Source: 188UL27-1 sp038526275
GTDB taxonomy: Bacteria > Pseudomonadota > Alphaproteobacteria > Rhodobacterales > Rhodobacteraceae
Assembly: GCA_038526275.1 (NCBI GenBank)
Contig: JBCBGY010000001.1
Coordinates: 19,188 to 83,187, forward strand
Reading direction: 5' to 3'
Length of the DNA: 64,000 nucleotides
Shown piece by piece: positions 8,731-16,814 of the stretch. The stretch's first letter is position 1, and the number at the start of each line of letters is the position of its first letter. The notes beneath the pieces are model-generated. The model was given only the letters and a program-made list of their open reading frames with translations, was not told the origin of the DNA and ran no database searches. A program made the translations under genes and the position numbers.

Positions 8731-9570
8731 ATGACCGGAACGCTCCTTTCCCTGGGCCACGGCTATTCTGCTCGGGCGGTGGCCAAGCTTTTGCAGCCGC
8801 TCGGGTGGCAGATTAGCGGCACCACGCGCTCCGCAGACAAAATAGCGGCCTTGAAGGCGACAGGGGTCACGCCTCTGATCGTGCCCGGTGATCCGCTGGA
8901 TTTATCGGGTGTCACACATTTGTTGATCTCGGCCAGCCCCGATGCAGATGGCGACCCGTTCCTGCCGTTGATCAAAGAGGCTTTGGCGACACAGACTCCG
9001 CCTTGGATCGGCTATCTGTCCACGACGGGCGTTTACGGCGATCACCAGGGCCGATGGGTCGACGAAGAGACGCCCTGCACGCCCGGCAACCAGCGCGGCA
9101 AATGGCGGGTGCGGGCGGAGCAGCAATGGCTTGAACATGGCGCCCATATCTTTCGCCTTGCGGGCATCTACGGGCCGGGGCGCGGTCCATTTTCAAAGGT
9201 TCGCAATGGGACGGCACGGCGGATCATCAAGCCGGGCCAGGTGTTTGGCCGGATCCATGTGGAAGACATTGCCCAGGTGGTTGTTGCGTCGATTGACCGG
9301 CCTAATCCCGGTCGGATCTACAATGTGTGTGACGACGAACCCGCCCCGCCGGAAGACGTGCTGGGCTATGCAGCAGAACTTCTCGGCGTGCCACTGCCGC
9401 CCGAAGAAGATTTTGAGACCGCAGAGATGACCCCCATGGCCCGCAGTTTCTACGCTGAGAGCCGCAGGGTCCGAAATGACCGGATCAAATCAGAGCTTGG
9501 CGTGAGGCTGCGCTATCCGGATTACCGGTCCGGCCTTCAGGCTCTGCTGGCCGCCGAAGCCATCGCCTGA
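8731..9570 (+). CDS. SDR/NAD(P)-binding protein, YeeZ-like
   Basis: A 279-residue extended-SDR-type protein beginning TLLSLGHGYSARAVAKLL, a glycine-rich dinucleotide-binding turn. It continues with GYLSTTGVYGDHQGRWVDE and FRLAGIYGPGRGPFSKVR, which resemble the YeeZ/nucleoside-diphosphate-sugar epimerase group. A threonine/tyrosine region (STTGVYG) replaces the usual YxxxK of classical SDRs, as is common in this subgroup. It follows the class II aldolase closely. The substrate is unknown. Confidence 0.75.
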   Translation: MTGTLLSLGHGYSARAVAKLLQPLGWQISGTTRSADKIAALKATGVTPLIVPGDPLDLSGVTHLLISASPDADGDPFLPLIKEALATQTPPWIGYLSTTGVYGDHQGRWVDEETPCTPGNQRGKWRVRAEQQWLEHGAHIFRLAGIYGPGRGPFSKVRNGTARRIIKPGQVFGRIHVEDIAQVVVASIDRPNPGRIYNVCDDEPAPPEDVLGYAAELLGVPLPPEEDFETAEMTPMARSFYAESRRVRNDRIKSELGVRLRYPDYRSGLQALLAAEAIA

Positions 9571-9644
9571 CACGCCCGCGCCTATTTGCGGAAAGAACCG
9601 CTGATGCGTCTTGCGAAGTTCCCCGCATGGCGAGATACTGCGCC

Positions 9645-11444
9645 ATGACGCAACGATTTCCGTCTTGGCAAGACAGTGCCGCCGCATTGATCGCGACGGC
9701 CCATGGCGAAACAGCGGCCGATCTGGTCGTAACCGGCGGCAAAGTCGTTCTGGTTCAAACCCGTGAAATCCTCGACTGGCAGATCGCGGTCAAAGCTGGA
9801 CGGTTCGCCTATGTCGGCCCGGATGCCAGCCATTGCATAGGTCCGGAGACAACACAGATCGACGCAGCTGGCCGTTACGTGATCCCAGGCTTCTGCGACG
9901 GCCACCTGCATATCGAAAGCGGCATGTTGACGCCTGCCGAATTCGCCCGTGCCGTCATCCCCCACGGCACCACCACCCTTCTTACCGATCCCCATGAGAT
10001 CGCGAATGTCCTGGGCCTCGCCGGGGTGCGCCTGATGCATGACGAGGCGGCGTTGCAGCCCATCAACATCTATACCCAGATGCCCTCCTGCGCCCCGTCA
10101 GCCCCAGGGTTGGAGACCACAGGCCACGAAATCACGCCAGCCGATGTGGCAGAAGCCATGTCCTGGCCTGGCATTATCGGGCTGGGCGAGATGATGAACT
10201 TTCCAGGCGTCATCCATCGTGACCCGAAGATGCTGGCCGAAATTGCAGCAACCCAGGCCGCAGGCAAAACCGTGGGCGGCCACTATGCCTCACCCGATCT
10301 TGGCCCCGCCTTTCATGCTTATGCCGCCGGTGGGCCTGCGGATGACCATGAGGGCACCTGCGAGGCCGACGCGATTGCCCGGATGCGTCAGGGCATGCGC
10401 GCGATGATCCGTTTGGGCAGCGCCTGGTACGATGTGGAAAGCCAGATTACGGCGATCACGGAACAGGGACTCGACCCCCGGAACATGATCCTGTGCACGG
10501 ATGACTGCCATTCCGGCACGCTCGTCCATGACGGGCACATGGATCGGGTGGTGCGCCACGCCATCGATTGCGGTTGCCCGCCCTTGATCGCGCTGCAAAT
10601 GGCCAGCGTGAACACCGCCACCCATTTCGGGCTGGAGCGCGAACTTGGCAGTATCGCGCCCGGACGCCGCGCCGACATGATCTTGACCTCTGATCTGACG
10701 ACGTTGCCCATCGAACGGGTCATCGCGGGCGGAAAAACCGTGGCAGAGGCTGGTCAGATCACTACAGAGTGCCCGCACCTCGATTGGCCCGCGACAGCGC
10801 GACAAACCGTTCGAATGGCGCGACCTGTGACGGCCACGGATTTCGATATCCCTGCGCCGCCAGGGGCCCAAACGGTCACGGCACAGGTGATCGGCGTTGT
10901 CGAAAATCAGGCCCCGACCCAGGCCCTGACGGCAGAGATTGATGTTGAGGCTGGCATGTTGGCCCCAAAAGGCGACGTGGCCCGGATTGCCCTGGTCGAA
11001 CGGCACAAGGCCACGGGCGGCGTAACGAACGGCCTGGTGTCCGGTTTTGGCTACACTACGTCGATGGCCCTGGCCTCGACCGTCGCCCATGACAGTCACC
11101 ATATGATTGTGGTCGGCACGTCGCCGGGCGATATGGCTCTGGCCGCGAACCGGCTGGCGGAGGTCGGAGGCGGCGTAACCTTCTGGCAGGACGGTGCCGA
11201 ACAGGCCTTGATCGAACTTCCAATCGCGGGGCTCATGTCTGACCGCCCGGCAGCCGAAGTCGCGGCCAAAGCCGACCAACTGGGCGCAGCCATGCGCGCC
11301 GCCGGATGCAGCCTGAACAATGCCTTCATGCAGCATTCGCTTCTGGCGCTCGTGGTGATCCCGGAACTCCGGATCTCTGATCTTGGCTTGGTCGATGTGA
11401 GGGAGTTCGCCCTGACAGATCTAGTTGTGGCGGAGGTGCCATGA
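9645..11444 (+). CDS. ade: Adenine deaminase
   Basis: An amidohydrolase converting adenine to hypoxanthine and ammonia. Metal-binding motifs are clear: GFCDGHLHIESGML early, TDPHEIANVLG, then GGHYASPDL and CTDDCHSGTLVHDGHMD. Its ~600 residues are typical of Ade. ATG 9645 gives MTQRFPSWQD; an in-frame ATG 18 bases upstream is possible and neither has a strong ribosome binding site. It is followed 36 bases downstream by amn, which releases adenine from AMP, so the two encode consecutive steps of purine salvage. Confidence 0.95.
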   Translation: MTQRFPSWQDSAAALIATAHGETAADLVVTGGKVVLVQTREILDWQIAVKAGRFAYVGPDASHCIGPETTQIDAAGRYVIPGFCDGHLHIESGMLTPAEFARAVIPHGTTTLLTDPHEIANVLGLAGVRLMHDEAALQPINIYTQMPSCAPSAPGLETTGHEITPADVAEAMSWPGIIGLGEMMNFPGVIHRDPKMLAEIAATQAAGKTVGGHYASPDLGPAFHAYAAGGPADDHEGTCEADAIARMRQGMRAMIRLGSAWYDVESQITAITEQGLDPRNMILCTDDCHSGTLVHDGHMDRVVRHAIDCGCPPLIALQMASVNTATHFGLERELGSIAPGRRADMILTSDLTTLPIERVIAGGKTVAEAGQITTECPHLDWPATARQTVRMARPVTATDFDIPAPPGAQTVTAQVIGVVENQAPTQALTAEIDVEAGMLAPKGDVARIALVERHKATGGVTNGLVSGFGYTTSMALASTVAHDSHHMIVVGTSPGDMALAANRLAEVGGGVTFWQDGAEQALIELPIAGLMSDRPAAEVAAKADQLGAAMRAAGCSLNNAFMQHSLLALVVIPELRISDLGLVDVREFALTDLVVAEVP

Positions 11445-11480
11445 TAGGCAGGCACACCGGCTTTCAGAAAAGTTGACCCC

Positions 11481-12962
11481 ATGACCGTTCAGCCCATCGC
11501 ACCTATCCTCACACCGCCCGATCAGAAGACGGCGAGTTTTACGTCCGCGTCCGAGGCGGTGGATCATCTGATCGCTCTCTATGCGGCGGCAACCGCCTTC
11601 CTGCGGGAGGGTTTTTCCAAGACGGTCGGCGGCGATCGGCCTGATTGCCGCTTCCGGGCGTTCTACCCGGAGATCCGGCTGAAAACGACAACCTTTGCCC
11701 GGATCGACAGTCGACTGGCCTTTGGCCATGTCGCATCGCCCGGCATCTATTCGACGACAATCACGCAGCCGGACCTGTTCCGCCATTACCTGACTCAGCA
11801 GATCGGACTGTTGATCGAAAATCATGGCCTGCCCGTTGTGATTGGCCCCTCCGAGACGCCAATCCCCGTGCATTTCGCCGTGGCCGAAGACGCCTCGATC
11901 ACGGTACCTCAGGAAGGGGCCATGACCTTCCCGTTAAGGGACTTCTTCGATGTGCCGGATCTTGCCACCACACACGACGATATCGTGAACAATGCGGCCT
12001 ATCTGCATGAAGATGGCTCCAGCCCGCTCGCGCCGTTCACGGCCCAACGGGTTGACTATTCGCTGGCCCGCCTCAGCCACTACACCGCGACCCGCCCCGA
12101 ATATTTCCAGAACCACGTTCTGTTTACCAACTACCAGTTCTACGTGGACGAATTCGAAAGCTACGCGCGGGACGCCCTCGCCGATCCGTCCAGCGGCTAC
12201 GAGGCGTTCGTCGCTCCCGGAAACCAGGTGATCACGGCTGCGGACGGAGAACTGAAACCGCTGGCCAAGCTGCCGCAAATGCCCAGCTACCACCTGACCC
12301 GTGCAAATGGCGACGGGGTGACCCTGGTCAATATCGGCGTCGGTCCGTCGAACGCCAAAACCGCGACCGACCATATCGCGGTCTTGCGGCCCCGCGCCTG
12401 GCTGATGGTCGGGCACTGCGCCGGACTGCGCAATACGCAAAGCCTGGGTGACTTCGTTCTGGCCCATGCCTATCTGCGCGAAGACCACGTGCTGGATGAC
12501 GACCTGCCGATCTGGGTCCCGATCCCGGCGCTGGCAGAGATGCAAATAGCCCTCGAAGAGGCGGTGGCCGAGGTCACCCAGTTAGAAGGGTACGAACTGA
12601 AAAGCATCATGCGCACCGGCACCGTTGCCACAATCGACAACCGCAATTGGGAATTGCGGGACCAATCCGGCCCAGTGCAGCGCCTGAGCCAGTCCCGCGC
12701 CATTGCGCTCGATATGGAAAGTGCCACCATCGCGGCGAATGGCTTTCGGTTCCGTGTGCCATATGGCACGCTGCTGTGCGTTTCCGACAAGCCCTTGCAT
12801 GGCGAATTGAAGCTTCCAGGCATGGCTTCGGACTTTTACAGGACCCAAGTTTCCCGCCACTTGTTGATCGGCATTCGCGCCATGGAACAGCTGCGGAGCA
12901 TGCCGTTGGAGCGTTTGCACAGCCGAAAGCTACGCAGTTTCGACGAAACCGCGTTTTTATAG
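11481..12962 (+). CDS. amn: AMP nucleosidase
   Basis: Hydrolyses AMP to adenine and ribose-5-phosphate. The 493-residue length equals the usual family size. The N-terminal Amn-specific domain is followed by a C-terminal nucleoside-phosphorylase-like domain: NIGVGPSNAKTATDHIAVLR, MVGHCAGLR and, late, IALDMESATIAANGFRFRVPYG with the purine-contacting glutamate. It sits directly downstream of adenine deaminase, which would consume its product. Cotranscription is likely from the short gap. Confidence 0.95.
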   Translation: MTVQPIAPILTPPDQKTASFTSASEAVDHLIALYAAATAFLREGFSKTVGGDRPDCRFRAFYPEIRLKTTTFARIDSRLAFGHVASPGIYSTTITQPDLFRHYLTQQIGLLIENHGLPVVIGPSETPIPVHFAVAEDASITVPQEGAMTFPLRDFFDVPDLATTHDDIVNNAAYLHEDGSSPLAPFTAQRVDYSLARLSHYTATRPEYFQNHVLFTNYQFYVDEFESYARDALADPSSGYEAFVAPGNQVITAADGELKPLAKLPQMPSYHLTRANGDGVTLVNIGVGPSNAKTATDHIAVLRPRAWLMVGHCAGLRNTQSLGDFVLAHAYLREDHVLDDDLPIWVPIPALAEMQIALEEAVAEVTQLEGYELKSIMRTGTVATIDNRNWELRDQSGPVQRLSQSRAIALDMESATIAANGFRFRVPYGTLLCVSDKPLHGELKLPGMASDFYRTQVSRHLLIGIRAMEQLRSMPLERLHSRKLRSFDETAFL

Positions 12963-13110
12963 GCTGAAAAGCCACGCTCCGCTGCGGAAACGTGCGTGAA
13001 TCCCCTTGATTTACTGGAGCCTCAGTCACAAAAGATTGAGACACCACCCTACATGGCGTGGCACGGCGGAAAATCACCCCAACAGGGGGGCAATAACGAG
13101 GAGACCAATA

Positions 13111-13398
13111 ATGGGCAAACCAATGACCAAGACTCAGCTTGTCGCTGCGCTCGCCGAAGAAATGGGGGCAGACAAGAAAAGTGCGGCCACCGCTTTGGAC
13201 GCGATTTCAGGCATCATCACCAAAGAAGTCGCCGGCGGCGGCGCTGTGACATTACCAGGCGTGGGCAAGATTTACTGTCGTGAGCGGCCCGAGCGTGAAG
13301 TCCGGAACCCTGCGACAGGCGAGAAGATCAAGAAGGAAGCCGACAAGGTGGTCAAGATGACCATCGCCAAGGCGCTGAAAGACAGCGTAAACGGCTGA
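13111..13398 (+). CDS. HU/IHF-family DNA-binding protein
   Basis: A 95-residue nucleoid protein with the HU fold: TKTQLVAALAEEMGADKKSA, then a short central arm and NPATGEKIKKEADKVVKMTIAKALKD. It is more diverged than classical HupB, with CRERPEREVRNPATGEKI as its beta-arm region, and resembles the extra HU-like proteins common in Rhodobacterales. ATG 13111 is preceded by GAGGAG at 13098-13103. A strong intrinsic terminator follows 27 bases after the stop, so it is probably a single-gene transcript. Confidence 0.92.
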   Translation: MGKPMTKTQLVAALAEEMGADKKSAATALDAISGIITKEVAGGGAVTLPGVGKIYCRERPEREVRNPATGEKIKKEADKVVKMTIAKALKDSVNG

Positions 13399-13424
13399 CC
13401 CAACCTACAGATTGAGTTGACGTG

Positions 13425-13455
13425 GGGCTGCTGGAATGCAGCCCTTCAGTTTTTT
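13425..13455 (+). terminator. Rho-independent terminator after HU gene
   Basis: A perfect 7-bp stem, GGGCTGC (13425-13431) and GCAGCCC (13438-13444) with loop TGGAAT, is followed by TTCAG and six T residues. It is the best canonical intrinsic terminator in the window and ends the HU transcript before the EamA gene. Confidence 0.9.
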
Positions 13456-13509
13456 GGGCAACGGTGCTCCAGACGGTCGGCTTGATCGGTCGACCCAGAG
13501 AGGCTTCTC

Positions 13510-14379
13510 ATGGACAGTCGTGCCGTTTTGGCTGGCCTGGTCTTTGTCATTATCTGGTCGTCCGCATTCAGTTCGGCCAGGATCATTGTGGCTGCCGCTT
13601 CGCCTCTGGGCGCTCTGTCTCTGCGCTTCTTTATCTCCGGATTGATCGCCGTTGCCATTGCAAGATCCCTTGGCCAGTCTTGGCGGCTGACGGCCCCACA
13701 ATGGCGCGCGACAATCATCTTCGGCGTGTGCCAAAACGCGCTTTATCTGGGTCTGAACTTTCACGCGATGCAAACGATTGAGGCCTCGCTCGCCTCGATC
13801 ATCGCATCAACCATGCCGTTGCTCGTCGCACTCTTGGGCTGGGCCTTCTTCCGGGAAAAACTGTCGGTCGTGGCGCTTGGCGGATTGTGCGCAGGTTTCG
13901 CGGGGGTGGCAATCATCATGGGCGGCAGACTGGCGGGTGAGGCAGATCTGTCCGGCATCCTACTCTGTAGTCTGGGCGCGTTGGCCCTTTCTTTTGCAAC
14001 CCTTGTCGTCCGCGACGCTATTTCCTCGGGCAGCCTGATGATGGTGATCGGACTGCAAATGCTGATCGGCTCCGCCACATTGGCTCTCGGATCATTGCTG
14101 ACCGAAGAGTGGCGCTTGGACTGGTCCACAGCATTCGTGGTGGCGTTCGTTTATACCACATTGGTGCCTGGCCTATTGGCGACATTCCTGTGGGTCTGGC
14201 TCGTTGAACGGATCGGCGCGATCAAAGCCGCCGCCTTCCACTTTCTAAACCCATTCTTCGGAGTGGCCATTGCCGCAGCCCTTCTTTCGGAACAGATCCG
14301 AACAGCCGATATCGTGGGCGTTATCATCATTATGATTGGGATTTTGGCGGTTCAACTTTCGAAAACGCAAAAGACGTAA
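13510..14379 (+). CDS. EamA/DMT-family transporter
   Basis: An inner-membrane protein of 289 residues with about ten hydrophobic segments arranged as two EamA repeats. Features include VIIWSSAFSSARIIV in helix 1 and TMPLLVALLGWAFFREKLS at the end of the first repeat, echoed by LNPFFGVAIAAALLSEQIR in the second. Members export amino acids and other metabolites; the substrate here is unknown. It lies alone between the HU terminator and the ccdA-like gene. Confidence 0.9.
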   Translation: MDSRAVLAGLVFVIIWSSAFSSARIIVAAASPLGALSLRFFISGLIAVAIARSLGQSWRLTAPQWRATIIFGVCQNALYLGLNFHAMQTIEASLASIIASTMPLLVALLGWAFFREKLSVVALGGLCAGFAGVAIIMGGRLAGEADLSGILLCSLGALALSFATLVVRDAISSGSLMMVIGLQMLIGSATLALGSLLTEEWRLDWSTAFVVAFVYTTLVPGLLATFLWVWLVERIGAIKAAAFHFLNPFFGVAIAAALLSEQIRTADIVGVIIIMIGILAVQLSKTQKT

Positions 14380-14457
14380 TTCTCCCCACAGCTTTGTTAT
14401 CGCCCGTTAGCGGTAACGGAGATGACAAATCACCCGACTGTCGGGCATGGAGCCGCC

Positions 14458-15171
14458 ATGGATTTACTTCTCGGATATGGCGCCGGTCTTTTGACCCTGA
14501 TTAACCCTTGCGTGCTGCCGGTCTTGCCGATTGTGCTGGCCGGCGCGCTGCAGGCCAGTCGCTGGGGGCCTGTTGCCCTTGCGGCGGGCATGAGCCTGGC
14601 CTTCGTCACGCTGGGATTGGGGGTTGCCACACTGGGCCAATCCTTTGACATCGACGAAGAGATCGTTGCGCAAGTTGCAGCACTCCTGATGGTAGGCTTT
14701 GGTTTGGTGCTGCTGGTACCCCGCTTTTCCGCAAGTTTTGCCACCGCCACAGCAGGTATGGCCGCCGGTGCCGACGCCCGCATGGACCAGCTTGATACAA
14801 CCAGCCTGCGTGGCCAGTTCCTCGGCGGTATGCTCCTGGGCGCCGTTTGGAGCCCATGCGTGGGCCCGACCCTGGGCGCGGCCATATCCCTCGCCTTCAG
14901 CGGAGAAAGCCTGGGCTGGGCGGGTGCAATCATGTCCGCCTTCGCCCTCGGAGTCTCCACCATCATCCTGGCGCTCGGCTATGGCGCGCGTTCGGCGCTG
15001 CAACGGCGCAAGGCTTGGATGCATGCCGTCGCTATCCGCGCCCGCCCTATCCTAGGCATCGTATTCGTTCTGGTTGGTGTCGGTATCTTCTTCGGGGTGC
15101 ATAAACTCTTGGAGATCTGGGCGCTCGACGTCCTGCCGATCTGGCTTCAAGACCTATCTGTCGCGTTGTAA
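14458..15171 (+). CDS. CcdA/DsbD-type membrane electron carrier
   Basis: A 237-residue membrane protein with six or more hydrophobic helices that would pass electrons from cytoplasmic thioredoxin to periplasmic thiol proteins. The paired redox cysteines are visible in LINPCVLPVLPIVLAGA and WSPCVGPTLGAAISLA. ATG 14458 is preceded by GGAG; ATG 14422 is in frame but would add a hydrophilic N-terminus. The following gene is a secreted thioredoxin-like protein, so the pair looks like a split DsbD. An alternative role is cytochrome c maturation. Confidence 0.85.
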   Translation: MDLLLGYGAGLLTLINPCVLPVLPIVLAGALQASRWGPVALAAGMSLAFVTLGLGVATLGQSFDIDEEIVAQVAALLMVGFGLVLLVPRFSASFATATAGMAAGADARMDQLDTTSLRGQFLGGMLLGAVWSPCVGPTLGAAISLAFSGESLGWAGAIMSAFALGVSTIILALGYGARSALQRRKAWMHAVAIRARPILGIVFVLVGVGIFFGVHKLLEIWALDVLPIWLQDLSVAL

Positions 15172-15194
15172 CTTCACCCCTGAGGAGAAATTCA

Positions 15195-15602
15195 ATGAAC
15201 CGCCGTCACTTCCTGGCACTGAGCTCTGCGGCTATTGTCATTCCATCCCTCGCCAAGGCCTCTGTCCTGACCTACTCGCCGGGTCTTGCGGACAAGCACC
15301 TTAAAGCTGGCGAAACCGTGTTTCTGGATTTCAAAGCAGAATGGTGCACGACCTGCCGTGCCCAGGAACGCGTGATCAACGCGTTGCGGTCCGAAAACCC
15401 GGCCTACGATCAAAGCATCACGTTTATCAACGTGGATTGGGACGACTATCGCAATGATACGCTGACCAAGCGTTTGTCCATTCCCCGCCGCTCGACCCTG
15501 GTTGTGCTGAAAGGCGATGAGGAGATCGGGCGCATCGTGGCTGGCACCCGCAAGGCCGAAATCAAGGCCCTTATGGATAAGGCCTTGCAAGTCTCAGCCT
15601 AA
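15195..15602 (+). CDS. Periplasmic thioredoxin-fold protein
   Basis: A 135-residue protein whose N-terminus (MNRRHFLALSSAAIVIPSLA) is a twin-arginine-like signal peptide with RRHF. The mature part is thioredoxin-like with Cys51 and Cys54 in EWCTTC. It resembles the C-terminal domain of DsbD. An AGGAG (15181-15185) precedes the start. It lies 23 bases after the ccdA-like gene, the probable reductant supplier. Target proteins are unknown. Confidence 0.85.
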   Translation: MNRRHFLALSSAAIVIPSLAKASVLTYSPGLADKHLKAGETVFLDFKAEWCTTCRAQERVINALRSENPAYDQSITFINVDWDDYRNDTLTKRLSIPRRSTLVVLKGDEEIGRIVAGTRKAEIKALMDKALQVSA

Positions 15603-15703
15603 AGCGTTTGGCCAAATACCTGAAACGAATATGCAGCGCGTCCCGAATTGGACGCGTTGATTGCAGGTGACTTGCTTCAGGTTCTTTCGCATAACCAATC
15701 GCA

Positions 15704-15738
15704 ATTGAGCAGAGGGGTCTGGCCCCTCACCGCTCAAT
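15704..15738. terminator. Hairpin at convergent ends of thioredoxin and cupin genes
   Basis: Nested inverted repeats: ATTGAGC (15704-15710) pairs with GCTCAAT (15732-15738), and inside it GAGGGG (15712-15717) pairs with CCCCTC (15723-15728). The structure includes the stop codon of the minus-strand cupin gene. A separate stem, CGCGTCC/GGACGCG, is at 15637-15656. Neither is followed by a strong T run, so termination is likely but not certain. Confidence 0.5.
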
Positions 15739-16185
15739 AGGCGTGCCATCACTTCGGGTGAAGGTTTTGCCATCGGCATCGTGGCGCAAGATCACATCGT
15801 GATCCGGGTAATGCACAACGCCATGGTCAAACCGCGTTCCCACGACCAAAAGAACGGCATCTTCCTCGGATCGGTTCTCCAGGCAATGGGCCGCCGGAAC
15901 CCCTGCCTTCCAACCAGCCACGTCCCCGGCAAGAAGCACTGTTTCTTCGTCCTCCACCAGAACCAACTCACCCGCCAACACATAGACCAATTCGTCTTCG
16001 GTTTCGTGCCAATGCCGATGCGACGAGCGTGAGCCCGGCGACAACCTTTCCAAGCGTGCACCAAACTGAGTAATCCCAACCACATCGCCCAGAACAATCT
16101 CGGCATAGGGCCCATCATCCTGACCGGTCAACGGGTTCGGTCCCGGTGCTTTTTCTGACCATGGCGGTAGATTGATCTTGGGCAT
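15727..16185 (-). CDS. Cupin-domain protein
   Basis: A 152-residue single-domain cupin. Motif 1 is visible as GSRSSHRHWHETEDELVYVLAGE and motif 2 around GDVAGWKAGVPAAHCLENRSE, giving the metal-binding histidines and glutamate. ATG 16185 has GAGGG upstream; the open frame extends seven codons further into the preceding gene. Such proteins are annotated as cupin-domain proteins with unproven activity. It is the second gene of a two-gene unit with the small membrane protein, whose stop lies 10 bases upstream. Confidence 0.85.
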   Translation of the reverse strand: MPKINLPPWSEKAPGPNPLTGQDDGPYAEIVLGDVVGITQFGARLERLSPGSRSSHRHWHETEDELVYVLAGELVLVEDEETVLLAGDVAGWKAGVPAAHCLENRSEEDAVLLVVGTRFDHGVVHYPDHDVILRHDADGKTFTRSDGTPIER

Positions 16186-16195
16186 TCGATTTCCC

Positions 16196-16444
16196 TCACC
16201 CATCAAACAGAAAGTACCGCACGATCCCGTAGATATAGAGGGCTGAGAACAGGATGTTTACGTTCTTGAGCTGAGGTTCGGTCCTTAACCAACCACAGTA
16301 AACCCATATCAAACAAAACGGTAAGCCGGACAGCATTGCCGCCAACTGCCATCCCTGAACGATGGCAACTGTACTGACGATACCCAATGCGACGGCGCAC
16401 CACTTTAACGGCTGCTCAAAGGCGGCCAGTTTTGAAAGGCGCAT
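16196..16444 (-). CDS. Small membrane protein of unknown function
   Basis: Encodes 82 residues with two or three hydrophobic stretches (WCAVALGIVSTVAIVQGW, AAMLSGLPFCLIWVYCGWL, ILFSALYIYGIVRYFLF). No catalytic motif is visible and I do not recognise the family with certainty. Its distance to the cupin gene suggests cotranscription. The coding bias fits the genome and the frame is free of internal problems, so I regard it as real. Confidence 0.65.
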   Translation of the reverse strand: MRLSKLAAFEQPLKWCAVALGIVSTVAIVQGWQLAAMLSGLPFCLIWVYCGWLRTEPQLKNVNILFSALYIYGIVRYFLFDG

Positions 16445-16533
16445 GAGTGTAGTCTCGCAAAAACAGCGCCGTTAACCCGGCGATCTGCCGATCATCCCTT
16501 TAGCAAAATCGGCCCTGTCGATCAAACCGGTCC

Positions 16534-16610
16534 TGGCGACCCCGACAGGATTTGAACCTGTGACCTACCGCTTAGGAGGCGGTCGCTCTATCCAGCTGAG
16601 CTACGGGGCC
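16534..16610 (-). tRNA. tRNA-Arg(CCT)
   Basis: On the minus strand a 77-base cloverleaf begins GGCCCCG and ends CGGGGTCGCCA. The acceptor stem pairs over seven positions with one G-U, the D-arm reads AGCTCAGCTGGAT, the anticodon loop CTCCTAA contains CCT (Arg, AGG codons), and the T-arm has GGTTCAAATCC. The 3' CCA is encoded in the DNA. A -10-like GATAAT lies just upstream of the 5' end. Confidence 0.97.
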
Positions 16611-16814
16611 TTAGACTTATCACTATTATCCCCTAAACCGACCGATATTCCAGTGGGTTGGCCAAGAAATCTGCCCGATTGCGATAGCGGCTAAGGACAT
16701 AGCACGCGGGGCATGGCTTCACAATGTGCCTACTTTATGCTATCAGTCCTGCATCGTTGCGCACTTTTTAAGCTTCGACCCTAATATTGCGACCCATTTT
16801 CAGGTGGTATTGAA

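Noticed and set aside
10290..11336. 348-residue minus-strand open frame across ade
   Set aside because: Complete overlap with an unmistakable adenine deaminase gene. The antisense product is rich in Gly, Arg, His and Gln and has no recognisable motifs.
15605..15618. TTGGCCAAATAC after the thioredoxin gene as another repeat copy
   Set aside because: It matches only the short end box of copy A (TTGGCCAAAATAC) and lacks the linker and hairpins; chance cannot be excluded.
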